NCBI GenBank assembly: GCA_014529385.2
Contig: CM043967.1
Location: 82,282,278 to 82,346,277, forward strand
Direction: 5' to 3'
Length of the DNA stretch: 64,000 nucleotides
DNA from: Adiantum capillus-veneris
Lineage: Eukaryota > Streptophyta > Polypodiopsida > Polypodiales > Pteridaceae
The first letter of the stretch is position 1. Each line of letters begins with the position of its first letter. The position numbers and the translations under genes were made by a program. Below the pieces are notes generated by a model. It did not search any database, was not told the DNA's origin, and saw only the letters and a list, made by a program, of their open reading frames with translations. This document shows positions 53,824 through 64,000 of the stretch, in pieces.

Positions 53824-53924
53824 TTTTTCCCACTTTAAGTGGAAAATTCCCAAATTACATGAATTCGGTCGATTTGGAGATTCCCATAATGTGAAATTTT
53901 TACCAAAATACCTAATATGGTCTT
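53824..53924. repeat. Right end of giant element: inverted repeat and palindrome
   Basis: TACCTAATATGGTCTT at 53,909-53,924 is the reverse complement of 23,624-23,639. Inside it, TTTTCCCACTTTAAGTGGAAAA is nearly palindromic and shares the CCCACTT/AAGTGGG core with the left end. The heptamer CTTACCA stands just outside here (53,927-53,933) and also at 23,577-23,583 in the same orientation, but its distance from the repeat differs, so it is not a secure target duplication. Confidence 0.55.
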
Positions 53925-53939
53925 ATCTTACCAACTAAT

Positions 53940-54469
53940 GAAACCTGAGCTAGACTATGCCACACCGTAATGTCCCAATATAATTATGATTTTCCCGTAC
54001 TGTCCCGACGTATTTACGGTACCGCTTTTTATCAAGATAATTCTCGTTAAAAAGAAAAACTTTATTAAATTGAACCATGGGTTCTCCTCGTCCACTGGAA
54101 TAAGAAGCGGACTCGCTTTTCCACTAAAAGTCATGAAAAGCTAAAATAGCGTGAAAAGCACTCGAAAAGCAGATTTTTACAAAATTGAACCATAGCTTTC
54201 CTGGAACACGTAGATCAAGGATCCGACCTTGCTTTTTTCAAAAAAGCACCTAAAGGCATAAAAAGCATGAAGACACTAAAAATAGTGAATTTTTTCAAAA
54301 CTGAAACAAACATCTATCTAACCTACAAGAACATGGAAACAACCTTGCTTTTCACTTTAGAACCTTACAATACTATCAATCAAGCATCTTAAGTCAAAAT
54401 TTGGCAAAATAGATATTGAAAACTAATTTTCTTATTTTTAAAAGAGACCCAAAAATTGAGGAGTTTACA
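53940..54469 (-). repeat. 3' LTR of the decayed gypsy element
   Basis: The inner end is fixed by the polypurine tract (54,470-54,484, minus strand AAGTGGGGGAGGA) followed by TGTAAACTCC. The outer end is probably near 53,940-53,958 but has no partner to prove it. It abuts the right end of the giant element. Confidence 0.5.
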
Positions 54470-54484
54470 TCCTCCCCCACTTGA

Positions 54485-57400
54485 AAAATTCGAGGTGTCC
54501 TCACCTTGACGTGAAATCTCGATAATTAAGTCTCATTACATCATCAGGTTCCCAAGTGACATCTTCCTGAGGATACGTTGATCGTTTAACAAGGTGTCCA
54601 ATAATGGTTTGATTTCGTAGAGGCTTAGTTCTACTCTGAAGTATCACTTTGGGATATACTTCAAAAGTTCCATCGGTAAAGGTAGATAATAGAGAATCAT
54701 CAAGAATGTATTGCGAATCAGGTACATACTTATTGAGTAAGCTCACGTGAAAAACATTATATGCCTTTATGTGTGGTGCTAACAAGAGTCTGTAAACTTG
54801 ATAATTAATCCCATATGTGATTACAAAAGGTCCACAATATCTGGGACTTAGCTTCTTACACTTACCCATTGATAAAGAACTACGTTTGGATTTTACTCTC
54901 AGAAATACCATATCCTCCTGTTCAAAAAGTTTGACGGATTGTTATGGATCAGCATAACTCTTCTGTCTATCTTGAGAAGTCTTAATATCCTCTCGTATAA
55001 GATCAATTCGTAGTTGAATTTCATCCAACATTTCTTTGGATACTTGAACTCGTATGAGAGGGTCTATCCATTTGAGTGGAGTAAGATACTCTTGTCTGTA
55101 CAATGCTTGAAAACAAGAGATTCCAATTGAGGATTGGAATGAGAAATTATACGCAAATTCAACCAAATACAAATATCTAGTCCATTTACTTTGTTCATGC
55201 ATACAATAATCTCTTAACATGTCTTCAATGATTTGATTTGTTCTTTTTGTTTTTCCATTAGTCTGAGGATGATAAGCAGTACTAAAGGCTAACTAGATTC
55301 CTATAGCTGAGAATAAGGCTTTCCAAAAATTAGAGGTGAACTTCGCATCACGATAAAAAATTATCTGTCGAGGTAACCGTGATACAAGAAAACACCTTTC
55401 ATGAATACTTGAGCTATAATCTTAGCCGTAAACGTTGTCTTGACTGGAAATAAATGGGTTTTTGTAAGCATATCAACAACCACAAAAATAAAGTCATATC
55501 CCACATTTAGGAAGTCCTGTCATGAAATCCATAAATATGCATTCCCATTTCATTTGTGGAGTATCAATAGGTTGAAGCTTATCGGGGTATTGAATTCGTT
55601 CAACTTTAATACGTTGACATGTTAAGAATCTTGTAACATAGTTCAACACTTCACGCTTTAGTTCTGGCCAAAAGAAACTCTTTCTTATAGTAGAGTAAGT
55701 TTTAATCTATCCTGGATGTCCTGCTAAAGTATATCATGAGCTTACTGTAATATCTCAAGTCTAATTTCACCTTGATCTGGAATACAAAGACAATTACCAA
55801 AGTAAAGGTCATCACCTTTGATGTGGAAGCATTTGATTTGCCTCTCTTGCTTCTCTATACAATTATTTAAGTTTGTCAAGTACTAGATTTTTATGTAATA
55901 CGGGTTCTGCATCATACCTTCTCGAATAAGGTCAATTAAAAAAGTAGTAGAGGTTGTGACTACCGCTACCATACTCTTCCTACTTAAGGCATTAGTCACA
56001 AGATTTTCCTTTCCCGGTTTATATTTGATTCCAAAATCATATTCGCACAACAACTCCATCCATCTTCGTTGTCAGATATTAAGGTCACGTTGGGTGTAGA
56101 TCCACTTCATGCTTCTATGGTCTGTATGTGTCAAATCTCCTTCCAAGAAGATAATGTTGCCATACTTTAAGAGCATGCACAACGGCCAATAATTTCAAGT
56201 CATGTGTAGCATAATTATACTCATGTATACGTAACTTATGAGATTCATAAGCTAATGATTTTTCTTCTTGAAACAGAACTCCACGATTGCTTTTCCACTT
56301 GCATCAGTGAGCACAATCAATGTCTTTGAGAAGTCTGGAAGTTGTAGTATTGGAGCATTTACCAAAGTTTCTTTGAGTTTCTCAAACTAGCTTGAGCACG
56401 TCCATTCCAAGTAAACACTTTAGCCTTCTTAAGCGTATTAGTCAATGGAGATGCAATCTTAGCATAGACTTTAATAAATGTATGATAAAATTCTATTGAA
56501 TCAAGAAATCCACGTACTTTCCATACTGATTTAGGTGTAGGCCAAGCTATAACAGCTTTGATTTTCATTGGGTCAGTAGAAACACCATCCTTGGATACAA
56601 TAAATCTCAAATATTCCACCTTGTCATCAGTGAAGAAGCTGCATTTGCTACGTTTTGCATAAAGTTGATATTGATGAAGAAGTTCATTAAGTACTCGCCG
56701 CACATGTTGTTTGTGTTCTTCATTGTTTCTTGAGTAAACTAGAATATCATTAAAGAAGACAAGAACAAAATCATCAAGATGATCTCAAAACACATCGGTC
56801 ATGAGATGATTAAAAGTTGCAGGACCATTGGTAAGTCCAAAAGACATAACTGTAAATTCATAATGTCCAAAATGAGTATTAAATTATGTCTTTAGTATGT
56901 TCTCCTCCTTGATTCGGATTTGGTAATACCCTCACTTAAGATCAATTTTTGTGAAGACAAAAGCTTCATGTAATTGGTCAAGCAGTTCATCAATCCTTGG
57001 TATTGCATACTTATTCTTGATTGTTACCTGGTTCAATCCACGATAATCAATACAAAGACGTAGAGTACCATCCTTTTTTTAATTAAAGATAAAAGGAGTA
57101 CTCCATGGAGAAACCTTGGGTTGAATTAAGCCTTGTTCAAGGAGTTGAGCTAATTGTTCCTTGCGTTCTACAGATTCAGGTAATGACATTTTGTAAGGTC
57201 TACGAGCAACTAGTTGAGCTCCTAGAGTTAGCTCTATTGGATGATCAACATCATGCTTGGGTGGTAATTGTCAAAGTTATTTCAAAAATTCATCATCAAA
57301 TTATGTTATCCATTCAATTTCAAGTGAATCTATCTTCTTCTCCTTAGGGTTAAGCTTTACTGCGTAAATCCTTTCATTTTTCCTATGACTCTTCATAAGT

Positions 57401-58500
57401 TTGGTAAAGTTCATTAGTTTGAGCTTACGCTTTGTCCATTTCCGTGTAACTGTACCGTAGAGTTTTGGCCATTTTCAAAAGTCAACGAAGCATCTCTACA
57501 ATGTATGTGAGCATCATTGGCTTTAAGCCAATCCATTCTTAGAATTACATTGTAGATTTCTTTGGATAAGACTCTGAAGTTTGCAGAATTATTATGACCA
57601 TCCAAAACAAAATTCAAGTTACCCTCTGAAGTAGAATATCTAACCTTTCTACCCGAGCTCATTCCATTGTAAGGTGTATATCAAGGTGTTTAGGTAAAAT
57701 GAGGTTTCTATGTCAAGGTGTAAGGTCTATATCAAGGTGTTCATGCAAAATGAGGTTTCTAATGCACTTAGGAGATATAAAAGAATGTGTACTCCCTGAA
57801 TCAATCAATAAGGTAAAATAATTACCTTGATACTCCATTGGAGTTTGAATCACTGAAAATTATTCATTCCCTCCCTGATGTTCAATTGCAGCATGAACAT
57901 ACGCATTTTCTCTTTTCGGTAGTAGATAACTCTATTTCAATGGGTTTGCCTGCATCAAGGACATCTACAAAATTGATAAGAAAAAGACTCTGGAGTCTAC
58001 ATTTCATAGGATTATGTAACCTTGACACGAATTGAGCTACCTTGACCTCTTGAGTCATCCCTGCTGGAGCATACTTGACAAGGGTTAAGAAATATTGATA
58101 GTTTGATTCCAGATCTCTGGTTCCTTGAGTACAGTCAAGAAACTCATTTATACGATCTAAATGATAAACTTTGTTCTAATAGTTCTTCTTGAGCTCGATT
58201 TTAAGATAATCCCAAGTTGTAGCATTAGGATCAACATTGTTTTATGTGCAATGGTCTCTCCACCAACGCTTGGCTACTTTTTCTAGTTTGAATCTAGCGA
58301 TGATATTTTTTGTTTACTACTATGACGAATGAGCCAAATCAAAGCAGTCATCCATGCGCTCAATCCAATCTTCAAGAACATTGCCTACATCTTTGCCTTC
58401 CTCGCTAAAATTTTAGGTTGAGACTTGTAAAGTATTGCATCAATGTCTCTATTAATGATGGTACGTTGTCAAACAACAAGCGCATTTGTGTTAGCGGCAG
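54485..58500 (-). pseudogene. Decayed Ty3/gypsy polyprotein (gag to chromodomain)
   Basis: Minus-strand fragments in the right order. Weak gag traces lie at about 58.5-58.0 kb. Protease-like NVILRMDWLKANDAHIHC is at 57,414-57,662. Reverse transcriptase with VEYLRFIVSKDGVSTDPMK and an RNase H start is at 56,359-56,703. Integrase remnants with QSKWTRYLYLVEFAYNFSFQSS are at 54,942-55,220. The C-terminal part with YNVFHVSLLNKYVPD and a chromodomain-like EDVTWEPDDVMRLNY is at 54,501-54,911. Many stops and shifts occur between pieces, so the element is inactive. A small tandem duplication (AAGGTGT...ATGAGGTTTCTA) is at about 57,672-57,760. Confidence 0.85.
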
Positions 58501-58660
58501 CCGCATTTCCTTTAGGAGGTATGGTAACTTACTACACCATATCAACCAAGGTCACACTTAGTAAAATATTTTAATCCGCTCGAAGTCCTTAAATCAAATA
58601 TAATAGACAGTTTAAGATAAGATGAGAGAGAAATAAGAGAAAGAATAATTAATAATTTAA

Positions 58661-60909
58661 TCAAACTCCTATATCACAAACCTTTGGATTTTTTAAAGGT
58701 CTACAAAGGTCTTGAAAGTTTTTAATAAATCCTAATGGCTCTGACATAATGCACTTGATAATATCCATTGTGACATCCTTCCACCAATGGAGCATAGCTA
58801 TCCCATTCCTTGAGTACATCGGACAGTGATCCCAATAACCCTTTTTTATCTTTGGTTGGAACATTTCTTCATTGGTGTGTGAGTTATAACAATGTTGAGT
58901 AATGGATTTGTTCGTTACAGGTACCCCCATTTCGGTATAAACAATTGCCTTCTCGTACCCAAAGTAGTCATCAAAGTAAGTAGATTCTTTTGAAAACACA
59001 TCCGGTGTGTCCCATCAAAGAACAACTTCCAAGGTACCGGGTTAAAGAAATGTCGGTCATTGTTTCGCATGATAGCCTCATACATTAAACATAACAATGT
59101 AGAAGCATCCCATATCCATTACTAAAGGAAGAATTTTCCTGGCCATCCATGTTTCCTTTGTCGTTCTTAGGGTAAGTTCATAAGCATTTATGTACAATAT
59201 TTGATTAGTGACAAAAATCTCCTTTCCCAACTTAGATTGTATCCACTCAATACTCCCAACAGGCGAGGGTTTATGCTCACGTGGTCTAAACTCGGGGTTC
59301 CCTGCAACGTAATGATACCAAGCTCAAAATGTATTCGGTACAATACAATCCATAGACATCAAACTTTTTTCTCTTTCCTATTATGCGTGGTAGTGACAAG
59401 CCGGTTGTACTTCCACTCCAATTCGGAAATGCTCCTCCACCATAAGGCAGGAGAGTATATCCGCCCATATCCCTTGAGGTAATATGTCAGACATCTACAC
59501 ATACACCCCATCACTGAAGTTAGTTAGAATAATAAAACCAAAATTCAAACTCAAATATTATATATTCAAAACAATATATGCTACATCAAAATCAAATTTT
59601 TATAATTGCAGAAGACCAAAAAGGTACATAGTGTTTTTAGGGAGATACATAAATACAAAAGGGTCATATGAACCAATTCTTGCTTCCTACAACCGAGGTC
59701 CTACCCCTATATTTGTTCACATCTCGAGTATCAAAGTTAGCACTTCAAAGTTACCATTCCTCCCCTCGTGATACATTCGTGGGTGGTAATCCATTAAAGC
59801 AATTTGCATGAGCATGCCGCTCATTTACATCACCTCTCTAGAAATATTTACTCGAGTTCACTACCATTGATTGTGCTTGGGCAAAGTCACTAATGCACCT
59901 TGGCTTCTCGTAGTCATCAAAGGTAATTGTGACATTGTGAGGGTTGTATTTGAGAATAGGTCCATAGACTCTATTGAACCAACCCTGGGGTACATAATAG
60001 AATTGGGTGTCACCATTTGACTTCTTCCATAATCTAATCATGACCTTCTCAAAAAATCCATATCTTTGGTTTAGCATGAGGGCCTTCTTAGTAAGTATGA
60101 GTTCTCAACTTGGTATGTTCAAAAGAGAGCACAGGTTAAGGTAAAGAACATATCCTTGCACTTTAACATCGCCTTCTTAGATCTTTTCCTTTACCCAAAG
60201 TTGTGGGTTGTTCATAAACCTATCATGCACTTGTGACCGATGTTTAGACTGAGCTTCAACATATAACTCGCATGCTACGTAAGTGTTCGGTACCAGGTAG
60301 TCTCTAGTCCCCTTTGAAGCTTGAACCACTTCAATTCCCTGATGGAGACTGAATCCAATCGCATAATTGAAAAACACTCTTTTTGCAAAGTCACTTGAGA
60401 GTTCATCTAGACAATTTAGAAGATCCTTCTAAAGCAAGACAAGGAGAGAGAAACTTAGTACGCATGTGAACCAAAACTGAGTCTATGCTTCCTTTATTCA
60501 CTAAAATTTGATTTTTATGACTTCTTTACAATATCATGGGTGTCTTGGAGCTAATTCTCTAAATATTCTTTTAATCTCGTGATACGGTATCCTCTCAAAT
60601 CTCCCATGCGACAACGTGGTCTGTAGTAATAGAACATTTGGGAGCGCATCGCCAAGTAATAGAACATATATTCTAGGCCTAACCATATTTTGAGTTAAAG
60701 TAGCATGAGGTTAGCAAACCAATATCTTGGACTGTCATCAATATTGATGAAGAATTGACAAAAGTGTTCTTGGTGATGGATAAGGTAATCATGGTCAACA
60801 CTCTTGCAACAAATTCTGCTTCCTGGACTTTGGTCCTGATTTCTAAGTAAAAGAGTTCACGTTCATCCCTGGACAACCATGTCGCCATATTATTGAACAC
60901 TATGACCAA
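58661..60909 (-). pseudogene. Unrecognised retroelement-like coding remnants
   Basis: Several minus-strand open pieces (60,909-60,679; 60,377-60,177; 60,077-59,838; 59,097-58,661) have amino-acid composition like real protein (for example QFYYVPQGWFNRVYGPIL, MLHWWKDVTMDIIKCIMSEP). None has a domain I recognise. They lie between the gypsy remnant and a primer-site/LTR pair at 61.2 kb, so they may be the gag or an extra gene of that element. They are broken by stops and shifts. Confidence 0.4.
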
Positions 60910-61205
60910 AACCTCATTCCTTGGCTAAAGCATTCAGACATCACTCTAGGAGCCATTTATCACTACAAAACAAACATTCAAAGAAATTTCAATGTCAATG
61001 TTGAACACTTCAACTAATTTAGCATAACTCCAACCAAACACTTCCACTCAAGAAGATAAGTCAAACAAGTACCACCAACCAATGTCACTTATAGATGCAT
61101 CATGAATACAATATCCTTTCTAAAACAACATGCATGAATGGGTGCACATGCATAGCTAACCCGACTAGTATCAGGCTTTAGCCTATCATGATAACCTTAA
61201 GCATA

Positions 61206-61218
61206 GGCTCTAATACCA
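61206..61218 (-). other. Primer-binding site, tRNA-Met-like
   Basis: The minus strand reads TGGTATTAGAGCC, one base from the plant initiator tRNA-Met site TGGTATCAGAGCC, next to the LTR-like repeat. Confidence 0.7.
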
Positions 61219-61219
61219 G

Positions 61220-61467
61220 TGAGAGATAACCCTCCCCAAAGGTCTATGCACAAAATATACAGTTTACACCTTTATACAATTTTCAAGATACATCAAAGTT
61301 GCGAAAGAATTTTCATAGAGGAGGAGCTCTTAACACCCGACCAAGCATGGAGTTTAGGCCATGAGCCCACCATGAGTTTTGACCATGGATCTACCTCTAA
61401 ATAGGTGTTATGAATGAAAGTGTATATAACATTGTGGAGGGTGAATATGTGTGTACACCACGTTGCA

Positions 61468-61501
<34 letters not shown>

Positions 61502-62075
61502 TGCACAGAGATGTGAGAGAATGACAATAGAGAATCTTTAAATTCCCGATCTAAATGAAACACGCAACCATGTATCAATGCAATGACAAAATTTGGGAAT
61601 ACCATAACATACAAAAGTTTATGACTAAATAACTAACAGAGCACGAGACCCTATGTAGGGATCAACCAGTCCACCCATCCACATCCGCTCTACTACGGAC
61701 AAAGAGAATTTCACTTTGCCGGGAGAGAGCCAAAATATCTCCAACCTACCTGAGCCAGACATAAATTGAGGTTGCTTTGCCCCCCTCCATGAACCCGAGC
61801 TCTGAAAGGGTCCCAAGTACCAGTAGATGGTAGGGTATCAACACCAACAATATCAAATTAGGCACCACGTCTCTTCGATGCCCAACACCGAGTGTTTAGA
61901 CAAAGCCAAGGCAAAATCTCCAACGCATAAGCGTGTAGGTCATTCAATCCCTGATTCACTAACCGTGTAGATGAGCCTAACAAAAAGAAGAAGACCTAGA
62001 AGACAGCCCTACACCAGCAAAGCCCCAGGTCAATGACCCTTTAGTCTAAGGCTAAGCGATGTAGATGATCCTAGT
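61220..62075 (-). repeat. LTR-like dispersed repeat, copy 2
   Basis: Matches 19,173-20,103 in the same orientation almost throughout. Position beside a primer site makes it the probable 5' LTR of a minus-strand element whose body lies to the left. GA microsatellite at 61,470-61,498. The outer end is only the limit of similarity. Confidence 0.75.
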
Positions 62076-64000
62076 GAGGCGGTCCGGGGTGGGCAACAAG
62101 AGAGGCGACCTCTAAACACCCCTCAAGGCTCCCGTGCTGCTCAATTGGGGCTAGGGCAACCACAAGCACAACACAACAACAAACCCACAGCCAAACCCAA
62201 GCAAGATAGGGGCACCACCTAGTTATGGTATGCGAAGTAGGACGCAAGAGAGATTTTGGCACAACTAAGAAGATGCACCACAGAACACACACAAACAACC
62301 TCACACCAAGACACACACAAACTGGACCAGAGAGAGCTAGAGCAAAGGGAAGAGAGAGAGAAAAGGATCTTGCGTAATACCTTATTTGTGACTTGCAAAT
62401 GGAGATGGTTCTTTATGATGCTATCGTAGAACTTGTATAAAACTCACTCAATGCTTAGTGATTGCTAAACATTGCCAAAACACACACACACTGTCTTAGG
62501 GTGTGGGAGACCTCTCACCACAATACCCTCTTACAATGGATATAAAACTGGCAATGAAAAACACACTAAAACACTTTCTAAAGTCAAGATCAACCGATAA
62601 AAACTCAAATACACAAGTCACCTTGAATTCACCAAACCGTATTGCACAAATGGAAGAACGAAGATTTGAACGTCGAATCACGCCTTTGATGCACCAAACC
62701 TCAATTTATTGATGATGAAGGAGCATATACAATAGTGGTTTTGAGATTTGTGGAACTCACGCTCTCTCACTTGCAATGTGTAGCTCGAAGGCTTCTCTCA
62801 CACCAAGAGTGAATCTCACAAGTGGTTGCTACACCTAAGTCTCTCCTCACGTATAGAGTGTTGGGGTGCTATGTGAGATGTTGGAGGTTATTTTACAAGA
62901 AGGAGAGGGGCCTATTTATAGGTTGGAGACCCCTCATAAAGATTATTGGAAATACTAATTTACAAGCTAACAAATCAGGATTATGATTTTTTGAATATCA
63001 AAACATTGCGGGCCTTCTTTGTCTGCTTGAGTCATGGGTGTGGGCTCAAAAGAGAGCATTATTGATGGTGAATAAGGTGAAAGTAGATTTTTAAGGAAAA
63101 GGAGAGAGAGAGGGAGAGAGTTACTTTGTACATGTCTTGAGGTGAGGTGTCTTTTATGGTTAGGTCAATGCTATTTTGCGTTAGTATGTTAGTGGTTAGT
63201 GTTAGTAATCACTAGAAAGTTAATGTTACATTTACAATGGGTAGAATGAGGTGGATGGTTGAAGTAAGATGGTTGAATAAAGTGAGAAAATCCTTGTGAT
63301 GGTGAATCTTGAAGAAGTTTTGGACTTACTTGTGTAGATTCTCAAAATGACTATCGATCTTCTTCTTCGTCTTCCCTTCTTTACGCCACCGCCGCCAAGG
63401 TTGATTATCGTGATGAAAATGGTAATTCCGTTGATGAGATCTCTTGATTTGCAGAGGTTAAGCATGGTACACATGCTGAATTTATGTATATATATAAGGG
63501 TTAAGATGGAATTGTACTTTGGAGATAATAGAGAGAGGCATAGAGATGGTGTATGTATGTAGAGGTTCATAAAAGAACTATAGGGATGAGAGAGAAGGGT
63601 AATGGTGAAGAGGGTGGGAGAAGCCATGGACATTGCAGGTTTGAGTGAGGGAAGAGGAGGGAGGGATGTGTAAGAGTCAGTAGGTGTGTGGAAGGGTGAG
63701 AGAAGACTAAAAGCTACTTGTGAGAAAAGTGGGCAGACTAGGGTCCACTCAAAAAATCATAGCTCACCGCTGGTAGCTCCAAAAATCATGAAAAACTTTG
63801 AGGTGATTATTCAAAGCGTGAGCTACATTTTCTCTTTTGACCACTGCTCCAAATTCGGAGTGGAGATGGATATTAAAAATCCCACCAAAACACCTGTTTT
63901 TTCTTCACAAAAAGTCTTCAGTGGCCCCCTTCTTTGTTGAATTTGTACAATGCATCCAAGAGTGAGCCCCTCCTTTGTCATATCATAATACAAAGCATCC
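62076..64000. other. No gene seen
   Basis: Short frames only, several from CA/GA-rich stretches (62,170-62,370; 63,100-63,120). No domain, LTR end or repeat family is recognised. Confidence 0.5.

Larger units (their letters stand above)
23624..53924. mobile_element. Giant composite DNA element with transposase, ParB-methyltransferase-SET and FCP1-like genes
   Basis: The bounds are a 16-bp perfect inverted repeat lying just outside all motif arrays and genes described below. Inside are a plus-strand transposase-like gene (50,405-53,632), a divergent minus-strand ParB-methyltransferase-SET gene (36,470-42,063), and FCP1-like exons (34,629-35,827; 32,354-32,967 with 26,293-26,457). All spacers are loaded with the CCACCACTTGTCCAAGC motif family, which is not seen outside this interval. 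Removing the nested CACTA leaves about 24.4 kb. The shared motif ties genes and spacers together as one unit. I do not recognise it as a described family. Several genes carry stops or shifts, so this copy is probably immobile. Exact ends remain uncertain. Confidence 0.6.

Noticed and set aside
23577-53933. CTTACCA at both ends as a target duplication of the giant element
   Set aside because: It lies 40 bases from the inverted repeat on the left but 2 bases on the right, so it cannot be a simple flanking duplication without an unseen rearrangement.

Overview
This is a nuclear, gene-poor window from a land plant. The evidence is plant-type Ty1/copia and Ty3/gypsy elements with plant tRNA primer sites, a plant CACTA (En/Spm) transposon, GT-AG introns and many long GA/CT microsatellites. 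The repeat density and a piggyBac-like end pair suggest a large-genome lineage such as a fern or another non-seed plant. That is inference; no ordinary host gene is present to fix the species. I see no rRNA, tRNA or organellar genes.

Layout. (1) 1-11.9 kb: decayed LTR retrotransposons. There is a minus-strand gypsy-type gag (1-3.6 kb) with a tRNA-Asp-type primer site, a second eroded copy of the same gag (about 7.0-7.6 kb), and a plus-strand gypsy integrase remnant (about 7.6-8.7 kb), with microsatellites between them. (2) 11,956-17,348: a complete Ty1/copia element with two 192-bp LTRs and a 5-bp target duplication (TGGAC); its polyprotein is broken. (3) 17.6-23.5 kb: a gypsy integrase fragment, an LTR-like repeat also found at 61.2-62.1 kb, and a 1.34-kb non-autonomous element with piggyBac-like ends and TTAA on both sides. 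(4) About 23.6-53.9 kb: the main object, a roughly 24-kb composite element enlarged to about 30 kb by a nested 5.9-kb CACTA transposon (26,458-32,353). (5) 53.9-62.1 kb: a decayed gypsy element and an unrecognised retroelement next to the second LTR-like repeat. (6) 62.1-64 kb: no gene seen.

The 23.6-53.9 kb region looks like a giant, epigenetically armed DNA transposon that I do not recognise as a described element. On the plus strand it carries an RNase H-fold transposase-like gene of the DUF7869 type (50,405-53,632). Divergently, on the minus strand, a spliced gene (42,063-36,470) joins a ParB/DGQHR-like domain, an N4/N6-type DNA methyltransferase-like domain and a histone-methyltransferase SET domain in one reading frame. 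Two further minus-strand exons encode FCP1/NIF-like HAD phosphatase domains, one with a SAP-like tail. Both begin in the same splice phase as the SET exon, so they could be alternative C-termini. Introns and spacers are filled with dozens of copies of a motif, CCACCACTTGTCCAAGC, whose orientation flips between the left and right arms. A 16-bp inverted repeat (AAGACCATATTAGGTA) lies just outside each arm.

This copy is dead or dying. It has two in-frame TAGs in the transposase, one TAG and a homopolymer frameshift in the ParB-methyltransferase gene, and one FCP1-like exon split by the CACTA insertion, which carries a perfect CTC target duplication. Coordinates of splice sites are by eye from the sequence; domain names rest on motif recognition, not on searches.
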